A stretch of 64,000 bases of DNA from Acholoe squamosa (Eukaryota > Annelida > Polychaeta > Phyllodocida > Polynoidae): positions 3,288,501 through 3,352,500 of the forward strand of contig OX439041.1 of the NCBI GenBank assembly GCA_949317995.1, written 5' to 3'. The notes beneath the pieces were generated by a model. That model was not told the DNA's origin. It did not search any database and was given only the letters and a program-made list of their open reading frames with translations. The stretch's first letter is position 1. Each line of letters begins with the position of its first letter. The position numbers and the translations under genes were made by a program. This document shows positions 1 through 11,142 of this stretch, one piece after another.

Positions 1-800
1 TTGGCTTGTAGAAGATAGCCTCTGGCCACTAGAGGGGTGTAGTCCTATGCCTGTCTGGCAAAGTCTAACCCAGCATAGTGCAGAGCTATAGCAGGTAGCA
101 GGAGAGCTGGACTGGAGATGTTACTGCAATGGTGGTTCTGGTGATTCTGATTTCAAGAGGTGCCTTCCAGGGGTATAAGTACCCATACCCTGGCTTGGCC
201 CTCCAGACTGACTGTAGCAAGTGGCATCAGCCTTCGTCTCTGGTTGTTAGAGGGGAGTCTTTCATGCCTCAGTAGGCACACAAAGGACCACTATAGATGC
301 CACCGCGCCCCCAAGTGTCTCGGCCAGTTTGGCATGTTCAGACCCTCATATCTCAGCTGTTTCTGCTTCTACAATCTTCATATTGCGCATGCACAGAGTT
401 GAATATGTCAGATTTTCACTTCCTGCTTTCAGGGCGCATAACTTGCGTCAGTTTGTCTGTGGCACATTAAAAGGTTAAAATAGTCCCGATTGCATAACTT
501 CCTAGTAATGAGAGTTGGGCCTTGATCTTGGGATCATTTTGACCGTCTTATTATGGCAATTACACAACTGCTTTCATATTTGACCTGGGTTTCTCTGGAG
601 GGACGCTAGAGCAACCGGAAGGTTATGGCATTGTTACTTATGTAACCTATTTTTAAGTCTTTGGTGCTCAGATACAGTTGCATTGACTTTAGAACATTAT
701 ATACACTATTGTTTGTCCTCAGTGAACCATTAGGTCAGTCTACTTTGACCATTAAATCATTATATTGTGCAGTGGACCATAAGGTTGGTTCCTTTAGTCT
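1..800 (-). repeat. 3' LTR of H, outer part, interrupted by G1
   Basis: This stretch is a diverged reverse complement of the LTRs of P (28281-29611 and 48485-49814). Matching landmarks include the block around 200-420 (the CGCATGCGC-like region of P at 28870) and the block 720-790 (the paired 'primed' segments at 28450-28530). The LTR resumes at 10995 after G1. About 350-400 nt of its end should lie left of the window. Small ORFs inside it are not convincing genes. Confidence 0.8.
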
Positions 801-1189
801 TGTAGAGGTATACATATATTATATATATTACGTTATGGTCCTTTGGCGCGGTGGGTGAGTCAGCCACCCGGGCTTTGCCCTCCACTTCCCAGCTAGGTGG
901 CAGCATCTGTTCGGGTGGTGTGAGAGAGGCACGGGGGGGCGCCACTGTCCCTACCTATAAGAGGAGGACAGGGCTCAGTCGCCGCGTCAGAGCAGTGAGA
1001 CCATAGCCGTACGAAGCTCTCCAACCTAGCACAGAGAATCCGGCATCTCATACAATCTCTCCGAGCTACCTCCGGGTAGCCGTGCCTGTGTTATTCGAAC
1101 TGAAATAAAACCCTGTTCGCATACACCCGAATCCTCCTCTTGTTGACTTGTCTATCCAATCGAATAGAGGAGAGAGGAACCCGTTACAC
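801..1189 (+). repeat. G1 5' LTR
   Basis: Direct repeat of 10612-10994, with TG...CA ends. A TATA-like TATAAGA lies at 955-961 and a polyadenylation signal AATAAA at 1104-1109, in the expected order for U3-R-U5. The copies differ by small indels in the TA-rich start and by scattered substitutions. Confidence 0.93.
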
Positions 1190-1190
1190 T

Positions 1191-1206
1191 GGTGCCGTGA
1201 CCAGTG
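1191..1206 (+). other. G1 primer binding site
   Basis: TGGTGCCGTGACCAGT starts 1 nt after the 5' LTR. The TGG start fits the CCA end of a tRNA. Which tRNA it matches was not determined. Confidence 0.65.
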
Positions 1207-1342
1207 GGTTTGGCAAAAATGTATTGCCCGGACACATAGTGTCCGAACAGGATGAGACCCGGGAGGAACCAGCGCGTTTAATGCGCCCTCCAGGGACCAG
1301 CAATGGAGGGACATGATACCTCACTACGCGGATAGTGAGGAA

Positions 1343-3538
1343 AATGTTTGAAAATGAAAAACAAACTCTGAAGCAGCGACTGCATGAAGAAGAAACCCAA
1401 TTTCTGAGTGCAAAAGAATCGCCTGAAAGAATGTTGTGTTAAGCAGGCCGAAGATAAACTGTCCAAATAGGTATCCTCCGATATAACGAACAATTAATGA
1501 ATGATCGGGATGAATATCTACTCGAACTGCAGGATTTACAAAATACTGCAGCGGCATTGGGTGACTATGTAGAACAAACCCAACAAGAAATTGGCCCATT
1601 AGAGGATACAATAATCGTACAATTAGCTAGTCGTTTACAGGCAGGAACTACAGTAAATAATAATGATGCTGTAGGATCGCAATGTGCGACACCTGTTGCC
1701 GGCCCCACTCGGTATAATCCTTTCGTAACAGATGGGGCTGATAAACATGTGGCAGGCGGTATTTATAATCCCAATAAACCGCCGAATGGAGTGGATTCCA
1801 CAACTAAAAGAACAGGATCACCCACTAAAGGTGATTCCCATACTACTCCACCCGGAAATAATGTGAGAGCCCCACCAGTACCTCAGTTACCTTTCTTGAC
1901 GAATACAAAGACAGCCGCTGGTGGAGTAGGTGATCCTTCGGATTCAAATAACAATGGTTCGTGTAAACAAGACGGGAATCGGAATACTAACCCGAAACAA
2001 CCTGACCCGCCGAAACCCACCCCTGGTCCCGGAGCAAGTACACCACGTCCTCCCACAAGGAATACAATGCCTGATGGTCATTATCGGAATGCTCCATCTC
2101 GTCCAACTTATGTAGGTATGCAAAATGCACAAAGCCCACATACAGGAACGTATGCCGATGGTGGTCAACCTTCGGCCGGTGACTCCCATGGCTTCAGGAG
2201 ACACCAAGCGAATAGCTACGGCTATGACGGTAATAATACCGGTTATACCAATACCCAAAATTTTAATTATTTTGGGCAAGGACGCAGCCAAGGCTATGAC
2301 GGAGGTGGAGGATATCCACCGGGAGGATCCGGAGGTGGAGGATATCCACCGGGAGGATCCGGAGGTGGAAGATATCCATCAGGAGGATCCGGAGGTGGAA
2401 GATATCCACCGGGAGGATCCGGTGGTGGAGGATATCCATCAGGAGGATCCGAAGGTGGAAGATATCCATCAGGAGGATCCAGAGGTGGAGGATATCCACC
2501 GGGAAGACCAGGAGGAGGGGGTAATACCCCTTATGGTGCTAATCAAGGAGATCGAGGAAAGCCTAAGAGAATGAACAGGCGTTCTTCTATGTCTCCCGGA
2601 ATGCAAGAAATTTTTGATAATAGTAAATGCATTCAAGGATTGGGAATCGACTGCTATCGTAAAGGAGCCGATGTTGTCGAAGTAATGGCTTGGAGCCTAA
2701 AGGAAGCCAATCGGCTTAGGGGTTGTTCTAACCCTGCGCGTCGTATGGGACGGATACCTCCACCATACGATCCGAATGAACCTTGGAAAGATAGCTACCA
2801 AATCTTTGTAGACGAGGTAAATTGTAGCAGATGGACTAAAGACGAAGCATTACCGTATTTAGTCTGCTGGCTTAGTAAGGGAGGTAAAGTGGCCCTGAAC
2901 AGATGGAGAAAAGAATATGGGATAGAAGGTACCTACGACGAATTGTTGGAGTGTGCCTGCTACCTATTTGGTTCTTTTGTCCGAGAAGATCCTTGGATCA
3001 CATTTAAGAGACGGACACAGAAACCCAAGGAATCACATAACGTCTTTGGGCTGGAACTACAGGACCTGCTCAGTAAAACTAGGCCTAATTGGGCTCAATG
3101 GACTCCGATTATGAATATATCTCTGATGATGATGGAGAATATATCGGATCTGTAAAAATTGCCGGTAAATATTATCGGCAGAAAAGGTACCGAAAGGGAG
3201 GTTTCAAGAAGAAATCAAACTTCCATAAATCCTTAGGGGATGCATTACCCGTAGCACCCAAACTAGAGGTGCCGCAGAAACCGGTAGCGCAATTACCGGT
3301 ACCACAGTTACCCACATTCTCTACTCCTCAGATGGCAGTGTCAACTGCTCAGGGGGATTTTATGGAGAATCTGGTTACCCGATTGACCAACGCTCTGCGA
3401 CGCCCAAGGGTAGATAAGTCCCAGAGAAGGTGCTACAGGTGCCAAGAATTAGGCCATTTCGCTGCCGAATGTGTGGCAGAGAAACCGGTGTATAGAGCAC
3501 GAATGAGTTTTTCCACAGTAGAGGATAAGGAAAACTGA
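1343..3538 (+). pseudogene. G1 gag (frameshifted)
   Basis: Structural Gag polyprotein, which would coat the RNA in cytoplasmic particles. The pieces are: a short N-terminal frame from the ATG at 1343 ending in stops near 1440; a 1497-3155 frame opening with a heptad-like segment, then a Pro/Asn/Gly-rich linker, a tandem Gly-rich repeat and a capsid-like region (2600-3100); then, in another frame from about 3089, a basic tail and a CCHC zinc knuckle (C-X2-C-X4-H-X4-C, CYRCQELGHFAAEC, about 3432-3473). The frame changes near 1480 and 3100 look like disabling indels, since they lie outside the gag-pol junction. The gag stop is the TGA at 3536-3538, inside the predicted frameshift signal. Confidence 0.8.
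2301..2510 (+). repeat. 30-bp coding minisatellite in G1 gag
   Basis: Seven tandem 30-bp units, with period exact from 2301 to 2510, each encode a decapeptide of the form GGGGYPPGGS or a variant. The units differ mainly at purine positions in the glycine codons and at CCA/TCA. This is a low-complexity Gly-rich spacer of Gag. Confidence 0.93.
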
Positions 3539-3573
3539 GGGGGGATTCTGTTATGGGCAAGCAACAGGATCCC
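3529..3573 (+). promoter_or_regulatory. G1 predicted -1 frameshift signal
   Basis: The heptamer GGAAAAC (3529-3535) abuts the gag stop TGA in the gag frame (G GAA AAC TGA). After a 6-nt spacer, GGGATTCTGTT (3542-3552) can pair with AACAGGATCCC (3563-3573), an 11-bp stem with one G-U pair and a 10-nt loop. The pol frame is the -1 frame and is open across the junction. Use in vivo is inferred. Confidence 0.6.
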
Positions 3574-6500
3574 AGAATAGACACTTGCCATGATACCACC
3601 AGCAGTGGTGCAGATCTGAATGGAGTAACACATTCGCCCAATACTGAGGTGGTAGAGCAGCCCACTCAGGAGATTGGGGAATCCGGTATAACAAGTGCCC
3701 AGGGAGCACAGGGGAAACCCGGTACCGGATTGGAGGTAGGAGGTGAATTTTTGGCCAGAGTTGGTAGTGCTCACCTACCCCCGGGCCATCCTTGTCTGGA
3801 ATACTTAAAAGGATGTGGACGGGACCCGGGTGTGAATAATGAGGATTCTGCAATAACTGATGTACCTTCCATGTTGCATGGAAGGCGGTAGTATGTTTCG
3901 CTTAATATCAATGGAAGACCCGCTGAATTCCTAGTTGATCTCGGAAAATAGCGGATCTTATACCGGATGTGCGCGATACTCTCCTATTGGGAGGAAACGC
4001 CCAAACGGCCGACGGTAGTAAGATGCAAACATATGGTAGGATGTGTGTGAAATTGCAATTCGAGGGTATTCACGAATACGTGATAACTACCACGATTGCC
4101 GGAATAGCGGATGAGGGGATATTAGGATTAGACTTTGCGGCCCTGTATGGAGCAGTCTTGGACCCGAGAACTGGTGAGCTGAGTGTAGAGCATCCTTATC
4201 CTGTGAAAGTACAATGTGTATTGAGACAAGTTAGCAGTGTGGCGTCCGTCGCTCAGACTGTAAAAATTCCTCTGGGAGTGGCCTGTGATGTTCTGGTTCG
4301 GAGTAATTCCGAGTTAAGGAACCAGGATGCAGTAGTTGAGCCGGATATGATTATGCTGGCTGGTCTAGGATTGGAATCGGTTGACACGATAGTAGCCAAT
4401 GGGGCTTGGTCAGTCATACCGGTTTCCAACACCGGTAATAGGACCTTATATTTGAAAAAAGGAGCCAATTTTGGTACCGTTACATTGGCTGAGACAGTGA
4501 CTAGTTGTTCCCTGAACCTTCCGGTTGAGATGGTTGAACAAGAATGGACCGAAGATCTGAAGACAATGTATGAAGATACGAGTCTAGAAGATCCTTCGCA
4601 GAAAGATACACTCAAAGAGTTGTTGATTACGTATCAGAGGTCGTTTGCCGCTCCAGGTGAACCACTCGGGAAGACTTCAAAGGTATTACATACCATTGAT
4701 ACAGGGGAGGCGCTGCCCTTTAAGATCCCGTATCGGAGGCTACCCCTACCTAAGAAAAGGGTAGCGGAAGCAGAAATAGCTAAGATGTTAGAACAGAATG
4801 TAATAGTTCCATCTAGCAGTCCTTGGAGTAGTCCGGTGTGTATGGTGACAAAAAAGGATGGGTCTATTCGGTTCTGTATAGACTATAGGAAACTATATGG
4901 TTTAACGAAGAAAAATTCGTACCCATTGCCAAGAATTGATGAGACAATCGATTCTTTGGGGGGTAATAAATGGTTTTGTACCCTGGACTTGCAGTCCGGA
5001 TACTGGCAAGTAGGAATGAACCCGGATGATATGGAAAAGACTGCTTTTTCAAGTCATATAGGTTTATTCCAGTATAATGTTATGCCTTTTGGCTTATGTA
5101 ATGCTCCGGCAACCTTTGAAGCCATGATGGAGACACTTCTGAGTGATCTGTTATGGAAAAGGTGCCTCGTTTACCTTGATGACGTTATAGTATTCGGTAA
5201 AGCATTTGACGAATGCTTACACAACCTCAAGTTAGTATTAGAAAGAATAATATCTAACGGTTTAAAACTTAAACCTAAGAAATGTAACTTGTTTAAAAAG
5301 TCCATAAATTATTTGGGCCGGATAATATCTGAAGAAGGAATAAAAGCTGATCCTGAAAAAATCAAGGCAGTAACGGACTGGGGAGTACCGAAAAGTCCAA
5401 AGGAAGTAAGGTCATTTTTAGGATTCTGTTCCTATTACAGAGACTTTATACCGAATTATTCTTGGGTAAGTTATCCCTTACAAATAATAACAACATGGAC
5501 CCCCGGTAGTAGGAAGGAGAAGTTCCCATGGGGAACCGAGCAGGAACAAGCTTTCCAACAATTGAAAGCCTTGTTAACGAGTACTCCAGTACTGCAATAC
5601 CCATCTGAGGATGGGCATTTCATACTGGAAATGGATAAGCAATGAAAGTATCAGAGCAGCCCTATCCCAAGTCCAAGATGGAGTGGAGGTTCCGATTGCA
5701 TTCGCTAGCAATACACTGAGTAAAACACAGCGAAATTATTGCACAACTAAACGTGAATTACTAGCTGTCGTGGTGTATACCAAAAGGTTTAAACACTTCT
5801 TGTGGGGTACTAACTTTACATTACGTACAGATCATTCCTCCTTAAGATGGTTTTTAAACTTTCGGGATGCCGAAGGAATGATAGGGAGATGGCTAGCCCA
5901 TCTGTCAGAATTCAGACTAGAAAATAGTCAGATACAGCATCGTGCCGGAAATAAGCACGTGAATGCTGATGCCTTATCCTGAATACCAATTCGGAAATGT
6001 GACAATCCTAATTGTACTGATTGTGGGATCCATAAAGCAGTAGCAGCCTCGATTCGAATTCCTTTCGAAACACGTATCGGCAGTGTCCTGGATTGGTCCT
6101 TAGAAACCATAAGGAACTTCCAGGAAGCTGACTCGGTTACTGCTAGGCTTCTACAATTGGTACCAAAGGGTATATGTCCAGCTAGGACTATAGCCTCGCT
6201 GGAGAATAGGGAAATGAGAAGATTTCTAGCTCAATGGACAGAGCTGGAAGTCAAGAGAGGAATACTGTACCGCTGGAAACCATGAAACAATGGTGGAAAG
6301 CAGATACAAGTTGTCATTCCATCTGCTATGCGTAGAGACATCATGTACTATTGTCATGGACACAGAACAAGTGGTCACTTCGGGAAGAAACGATCTTTAG
6401 CTCGTCTCTCAAAAAGATACTACTGGCCGGGTATGTCGCAGGACTTACTCCGATGGGTGGCTAGTTGCCCGGATTGTTGTAAAAAGCTTTTGTGAAGGGT

Positions 6501-7199
6501 TGGGTACTAACTTTTGGAGTGCCCTTATTGCTTCACAGTGACCAGGGAAGGGAATTAGAATCCAATCTCTGGCAAAGTATGTGTGAATATCACGCCATCT
6601 GTAAAACCAGGACCAATCCGTATAGTCCACAAAGTGACGGGCTAGTAGAAAGGTTCAATAGAACCCTTATACAAGTCCTAAAGTCACTTGTAAATGACAA
6701 TATGGATAATTGGGATGAACAATGCGACTTTGTAACACACGCTTACAATGGCACTGTTCATTCGAGTACTAACTGCTCCCCAAATTTGTTAGTATTTGGA
6801 GAAGATTTAATAATGCCAGCAGATCTGGTATTTGGTGTCGTCGGAATGAATCCGGAATTACCTTGTCAGGTAGTTTTTGTGGAAGCATTACGAGACCGGT
6901 TTAAAAAGGCATATGAAGTGGTTCGTCTAGAATTACATAAAAGTGCCCCCTGGCAAAAGGCCAGATATGACACAGGTTTAAAGATAAGACACTTTAAACC
7001 CGGAGATCGTGTTTTACGCTTACATGAACCCCTCAGGCATGTTAATCTGGCATCCAATTGGGATGGTCCGTTTACAGTAACTACTGTGATCAGCGATTGT
7101 ATGGTACTAATACAATCCGATATAGGAAGGGTGTACAAATCCAATATAGATAGGCTACGTCCTTGGTTAGGAAGAGAGAATTCCAACAAGAAATATTGA
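3553..7199 (+). pseudogene. G1 pol: protease, RT, RNase H, integrase (broken)
   Basis: Ty3/gypsy Pol in canonical order. Around 3895-4150 the protease keeps its second half (ILGLDF), but the active site reads D-L-G and is followed by a stop, so it is dead. The reverse transcriptase in 3969-5645 is well preserved, with the polymerase motif YLDD at 5172-5183. A short deletion near 5640 shifts frame at the first RNase H aspartate; RNase H continues in 5611-5982 (RTDHSSLRW). Integrase has the zinc HHCC region (about 6350-6480) and D17 and E53 of the 6492-7199 frame with the expected 35-residue spacing. The segment holding the first catalytic Asp is deleted at about 6485. Stops at 5980 and 6283 occur as TGA. 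The post-integrase region is basic. Confidence 0.88.
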
Positions 7200-7745
7200 G
7201 AAGGCTCCAAATCCATATCTAATATGGATAGGGTACCCCGGTTAAAGAAATTACCAAGTAGAGGTCCCGGGAGACCTAGAAAGGTACCGTGTAAAACCGT
7301 AATGCCAGCGCCAACACCATCTCGGCGCGCTTTAGTAAAAAAAGTCTCGAGGGGTGCAGGCTGACTGAAGAGGAAAGGGAAATTTTTGGCTACGAAATCC
7401 CTAGAGAAGGCTCGGAAGTCTGCCAGGTTGAATAAGGGAGCTGGAGATGGTGTAGTGCTTCGTCGCAGTCCACGACTTGCCAGGGCTGCAGTTACAAAAC
7501 CCGTTACACAACGAGTGTATCTTCCTGTAATCCGTTATATGTTGTCTTTTGTTTAACGGTTCGCTATAGGTTGCTGTTATAACCTCCGGGAGACGTACCA
7601 GTTGGTATTGGACGAAAAATTCAATGGGTACGTAAAGACTATCCATAAAGGCTCCATATGAATCCCTCGAGAGTCTCCTGAAGACGAGCGATAATGGCAG
7701 AACTGTACGGATTGTTATTTGTTTATATGTATCGCACGTGTTGTG

Positions 7746-8002
7746 TGACGTCACGTTGGCTACTCGCGTATGACCTCTCGTGACCCCGCCGGACCGCGGG
7801 TAAGTGACGTCAACCGCGAGAATTCGGCCATATTGGATTGAACGGGCGGAGGAGACAGACCGTGCTTCTTGTGTGTCTCTTTAAATTGTTCCGTTAGTGC
7901 CACATAACAAGCGAAACCCTCTGGCGCAGGAGAGGATGAACACCAAGTAGGTGAGTGTTCGGCGGGGAAAGACCTAACCTACCCCTGAAGTTGTCTTCTC
8001 AG
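7746..8002 (+). promoter_or_regulatory. Possible internal promoter and mini-intron before G1 ORF3
   Basis: Two perfect CRE palindromes TGACGTCA lie at 7746-7753 and 7805-7812 in a CpG-rich stretch. Downstream, AG|GTGAGT (cut after 7950), a CTAAC branch-like motif (7974-7978) and a pyrimidine-rich acceptor ending TTGTCTTCTCAG (8002) outline a 52-nt intron ending 4 nt before the ORF3 ATG. The motifs are seen; promoter and splicing function are inferred. The acceptor could instead join a distant donor in the G1 leader. Confidence 0.4.
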
Positions 8003-8006
8003 CATA

Positions 8007-9603
8007 ATGGCTGAAAAAACCGTGGTGGAGTCGAAGCGGTCCGGCGAGCCGGGTCACTTGACTCCCGATAGCGTCCTTCCGGATGCCGACATTGAGCAAG
8101 GCCCACAGCCTTTGTCCCCGGTTACCACGCGGGAGGAAGAGATGATGGAGTTCGACGATGATCTCGAGAACTTCAACTTGGGGAAGAACAGTAGACCGGT
8201 TTCACCGCTACCGTCTTCTCCAGGCATATGGATAAGAGTGACATGGAACAGGAACGCGTCTGGGATACCCAGATCCGGTTCCAGCGCCACCACCCCGAGT
8301 ACTCGTGTAACCCAGACGAGGGCAAGAAGAGTGCTAAATGCACTAAACACGTGAGCTACAAACGCCGGGGAGACTTATGTCATCACGGTAAGTCAGCTCA
8401 CGCTGACGGACTCAATAAAGCCTGTGACCAAGTTATGGCCCTGCACAAAGAGCTCATGGCCGAGTTCCGGAAGATGGACAACGAGCGTTGGGCGAACGTG
8501 AAGCCGAGTGATCAATCATTCGGCACCACAGACACCACGCACGGGAAAAAGCTCGTGGCGAGGTTTGTGCTCACCGAAGGTTGGTGTAAGCTGGACCTCC
8601 ACGACCAAGAGTGGAATGAGTGCTGCAACTCCGGGAGGAAGCCACTTCAAACCGGATGCAGCAGAAAAGATGTTAGGCGGGAGGGATCCCCAAGACTTCC
8701 GGATGGTACCCACAGCCGGATGGACCGATCAAGGTCACCGCTGGACCACCGTGATGCGGAGAAATCTTCGAAAGAAGTGACCTTCAAACACTCGTCACAG
8801 GTGTTAAGGGGCGCTTCCGGCAGGCCTAGTTCTTATAAGGCCACTGCTGAAGCCATACCCGGCAAGCTTGACTCCAGCCAATTTCCCGACTTGGGAGCAC
8901 ATGGCCCGGAGAGTCAAGTTTTGACACCCGGTAACAAGGGTAAACTGCGCCGGAAGCCGTCTGCGGCTGCAGGCAGTCCTATCGCTGGAGGGTACTGGAG
9001 GGTACCCCTCACCAGCGATGAACAAATTCAGACCAATCCGGGCCTGCTCCCATTCCGAAAGCTGTGGTTAGTACTGAAAAGACTAACCCAACCGCTCCAC
9101 CAGCACCGGCTAAAGTGGAGAAGGAACCGCCCAAAGCGCCGAAAGACAAAATTGTTGTTCGTTGCGGAAGGGCGGAGACCTGGTTTGACAGTTGCGAACC
9201 AGGTAAGGCTGAAGTCCAAAGCACCATCTATCAGGCGTGGGAAGGACTTCAACGTCAGAGGGCCATAGCATTCCATCAAGGGATGATTAATGACACTCTG
9301 ATGTGTTTCCGGGAGCTGCACGAAGCTGAAAAGGATCGTGTGGAGAAACAGGTCAAGGATGATGTTAAATATCAGGAAGACCTGGCGGAAAAAGCACAAC
9401 AGAAATCGGATTGTGCCGTCCACGTCCTGAAAAAGAAATTGGACGCGGAAGAGATGAAGAATGTCCAACTTCATAGTAAGTTTATGACAGTCTTCGGTGT
9501 CGATCTCGATGAGTGGGATGGCACAAAGGAACATGCCTTGCGGTTGCTAAAAGACAAATATGGCAAAAAGGGATCGGATAAGTCTATTAGTGTAATCCGA
9601 TAG
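8007..9603 (+). pseudogene. G1 third ORF, unknown function (frameshifted)
   Basis: This lies where env would be in an errantivirus but does not look like an envelope: no signal peptide or membrane helix was seen. It starts with a good ATG context at 8007 (acidic, Ser/Pro-rich, 8007-8220) and continues in another frame from about 8228 with a Cys/His-containing segment (about 8310-8400) and a helical stretch. It ends in a third frame, 9064-9603, as a Lys/Glu-rich, probably coiled-coil domain of about 170 residues. The middle (about 8560-9060) is ambiguous between frames. Three frames mean at least two disabling indels, or real introns that were not resolved. G2 also has a charged, coiled-coil third ORF in the same place, but no clear sequence match was seen. 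Confidence 0.55.
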
Positions 9604-10600
9604 ACCGTACAGTATTCTTCATCCATTCGGACTAGGATACCGGATGACCCGCCAGGAATGATTCCCGAGGCCCCGACTGGACTACTAACCCATCCGGGTC
9701 CAATGTTCACCATATGACATCTACAACCTAGTTGTAAAAAGGAACTGCAGCACACGGATGTACCCGATATTCAAGCGGAACTATACATCTGTGAGGAGAC
9801 ACACGGCACACTCGTGGATGGTGCCGTTGTGTTATCCTATGATTATTACATTCCTGATATATTTTCTGATACACTCGGACTATTCAATATAACGGATATA
9901 GGAACATATAACGCAATCGTGGATAGCGTCATTATGTTTCCATATATTATTATATTAATAGACAAGACTTTAGCACACCATAGAGGATTAGGGTAGCTGC
10001 CCTATCATCTTACATACTATAGACACATGGATTAATTACACAAGTTCCACATCACAGGAATGGACACTGCTCTATTATCAGAGCAAACATATCAATATAT
10101 ATATGTGGATCAACAAGGTAAAAGGTACGCCCGCGAGGGGGTGCCTGGGCATACCTTTTACCGTGTTGATCCACATATCTTATCATTTGGACTGTTCCAC
10201 CACCTGGATTAACAGGACTGTGTTCATCCGTATTCATTTTTTGATCTCTGCTGGATAGTGATTACGGATCTGCGATCCGAATGAATATATGATATCCATA
10301 TACTATAATGACTATGTCATTCTTGTTGATAACTATTCATAGTATGTTTGTAAAAAGAAAAAAAAAACTCAAAGGGTGTATGACGATTAAATATTGTATT
10401 GTAATGTATTTTCTCATTCCGGATGTAAACCTATTGTTACGATTTAATATCACTTCTATCCGGTTATATATATGTTCACATATTGTCGTCTAAAGACACA
10501 TATGCATAACGTTAATAACCTCTATTATTATAAGGTAGATATAACTATAACATAACCCCATTGTCGGTTAAATAGTTTATTTATCCCCCGAGTTTTATCT
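9604..10600 (+). other. G1 3' noncoding region
   Basis: AT-rich DNA with no convincing ORF. It contains the hairpin repeat at 10101-10178. Otherwise no structure was recognised. Confidence 0.6.
10101..10178. repeat. Hairpin repeat, copy 1
   Basis: A 33-nt left arm (10101-10133) pairs with a right arm (10146-10178) with about three mismatches around a 12-nt loop. A second copy with the same arms and loop is at 59481-59566, so this is a dispersed short inverted-repeat element, either MITE-like or a structured RNA unit. Confidence 0.8.
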
Positions 10601-10611
10601 AGTGGGGGTAG
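10601..10611 (+). other. G1 polypurine tract
   Basis: AGTGGGGGTAG lies immediately before the 3' LTR, where plus-strand DNA synthesis would be primed. Confidence 0.7.
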
Positions 10612-10994
10612 TGTAGAGGTATACATATATATATTACGTTATGGTCCTTTGGCGCAGTAGGTGAGTCAGCCACCCGAGCTTCGCCCTCCACTTCCCGGAT
10701 AGGTGGCAGCATCTGTTCGGGTGGTGTGAGAGAGGCACGGGGGGGCGCCACTGTCCCTACCTATAAGAGGAGGACAGGGCTCAGTCGCCGCGTCAGAGCA
10801 GTGAGACCATCGCCGTACGAAGCTCTCCAACCTAGCACAGAGAATCCGTCATCTCATACAATCTCTCCGAGCTACCTCCGGGTAGCCGTGCCTGTGTTAT
10901 TCGAACTGAAATAAAACCCTGTTCGCATACACCCGAATCCTCCTTTTGTTGACTTGTCTATCCAATCGAATAGAGGAGAAAGGAACCCGTTACA
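10612..10994 (+). repeat. G1 3' LTR
   Basis: 383-bp direct repeat of 801-1189. It is followed by GTCT, the second copy of the target duplication, and then by H LTR sequence. Confidence 0.93.
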
Positions 10995-11142
10995 GTCTTA
11001 TACCTTATGTATATTTGACATAGCTGTTGTTCAGTGGAGCATGAACGCTCATATGGACATTCAATATATTAATTTCTTATATATTCTTTGATTAATACAG
11101 TAATATGTTAAGATTATTGGAATAATAAAATGGTATGTCATA
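10995..11142 (-). repeat. 3' LTR of H, inner part
   Basis: Continuation of the H LTR after G1. It matches the reverse complement of 48485-48625 (start of P LTR B), including the AT-rich opening and the 'gcatgaacgctc' segment. The LTR start is at 11142, next to the purine tract of H. Confidence 0.8.

Larger units (their letters stand above)
801..10994 (+). mobile_element. G1: degenerate Ty3/gypsy element with a third ORF
   Basis: The element is bounded by two LTRs of 389 and 383 bp that begin TGTAGAGG and end CCGTTACA. It is flanked by the 4-bp target duplication GTCT (797-800 and 10995-10998). A primer-binding-site-like sequence follows the 5' LTR and a polypurine tract precedes the 3' LTR. 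Inside are gag, pol and a third ORF, all on the plus strand. By eye the LTRs differ at roughly a dozen places, which suggests moderate age. Gag, protease, RNase H, integrase and ORF3 all carry frameshifts, stops or deletions, so the copy is dead. It sits in the 3' LTR of H, whose sequence continues on both sides. Confidence 0.93.

Noticed and set aside
2125..2574. Acidic repeat frame (EVEDIHREDP-like) in G1 gag
   Set aside because: It is the alternative frame of the 30-bp Gly-rich repeat, and gag in the other frame has proper domains.
10726..10914. Small ORF in the G1 LTR
   Set aside because: It is within U3-R and not conserved between the two LTR copies.
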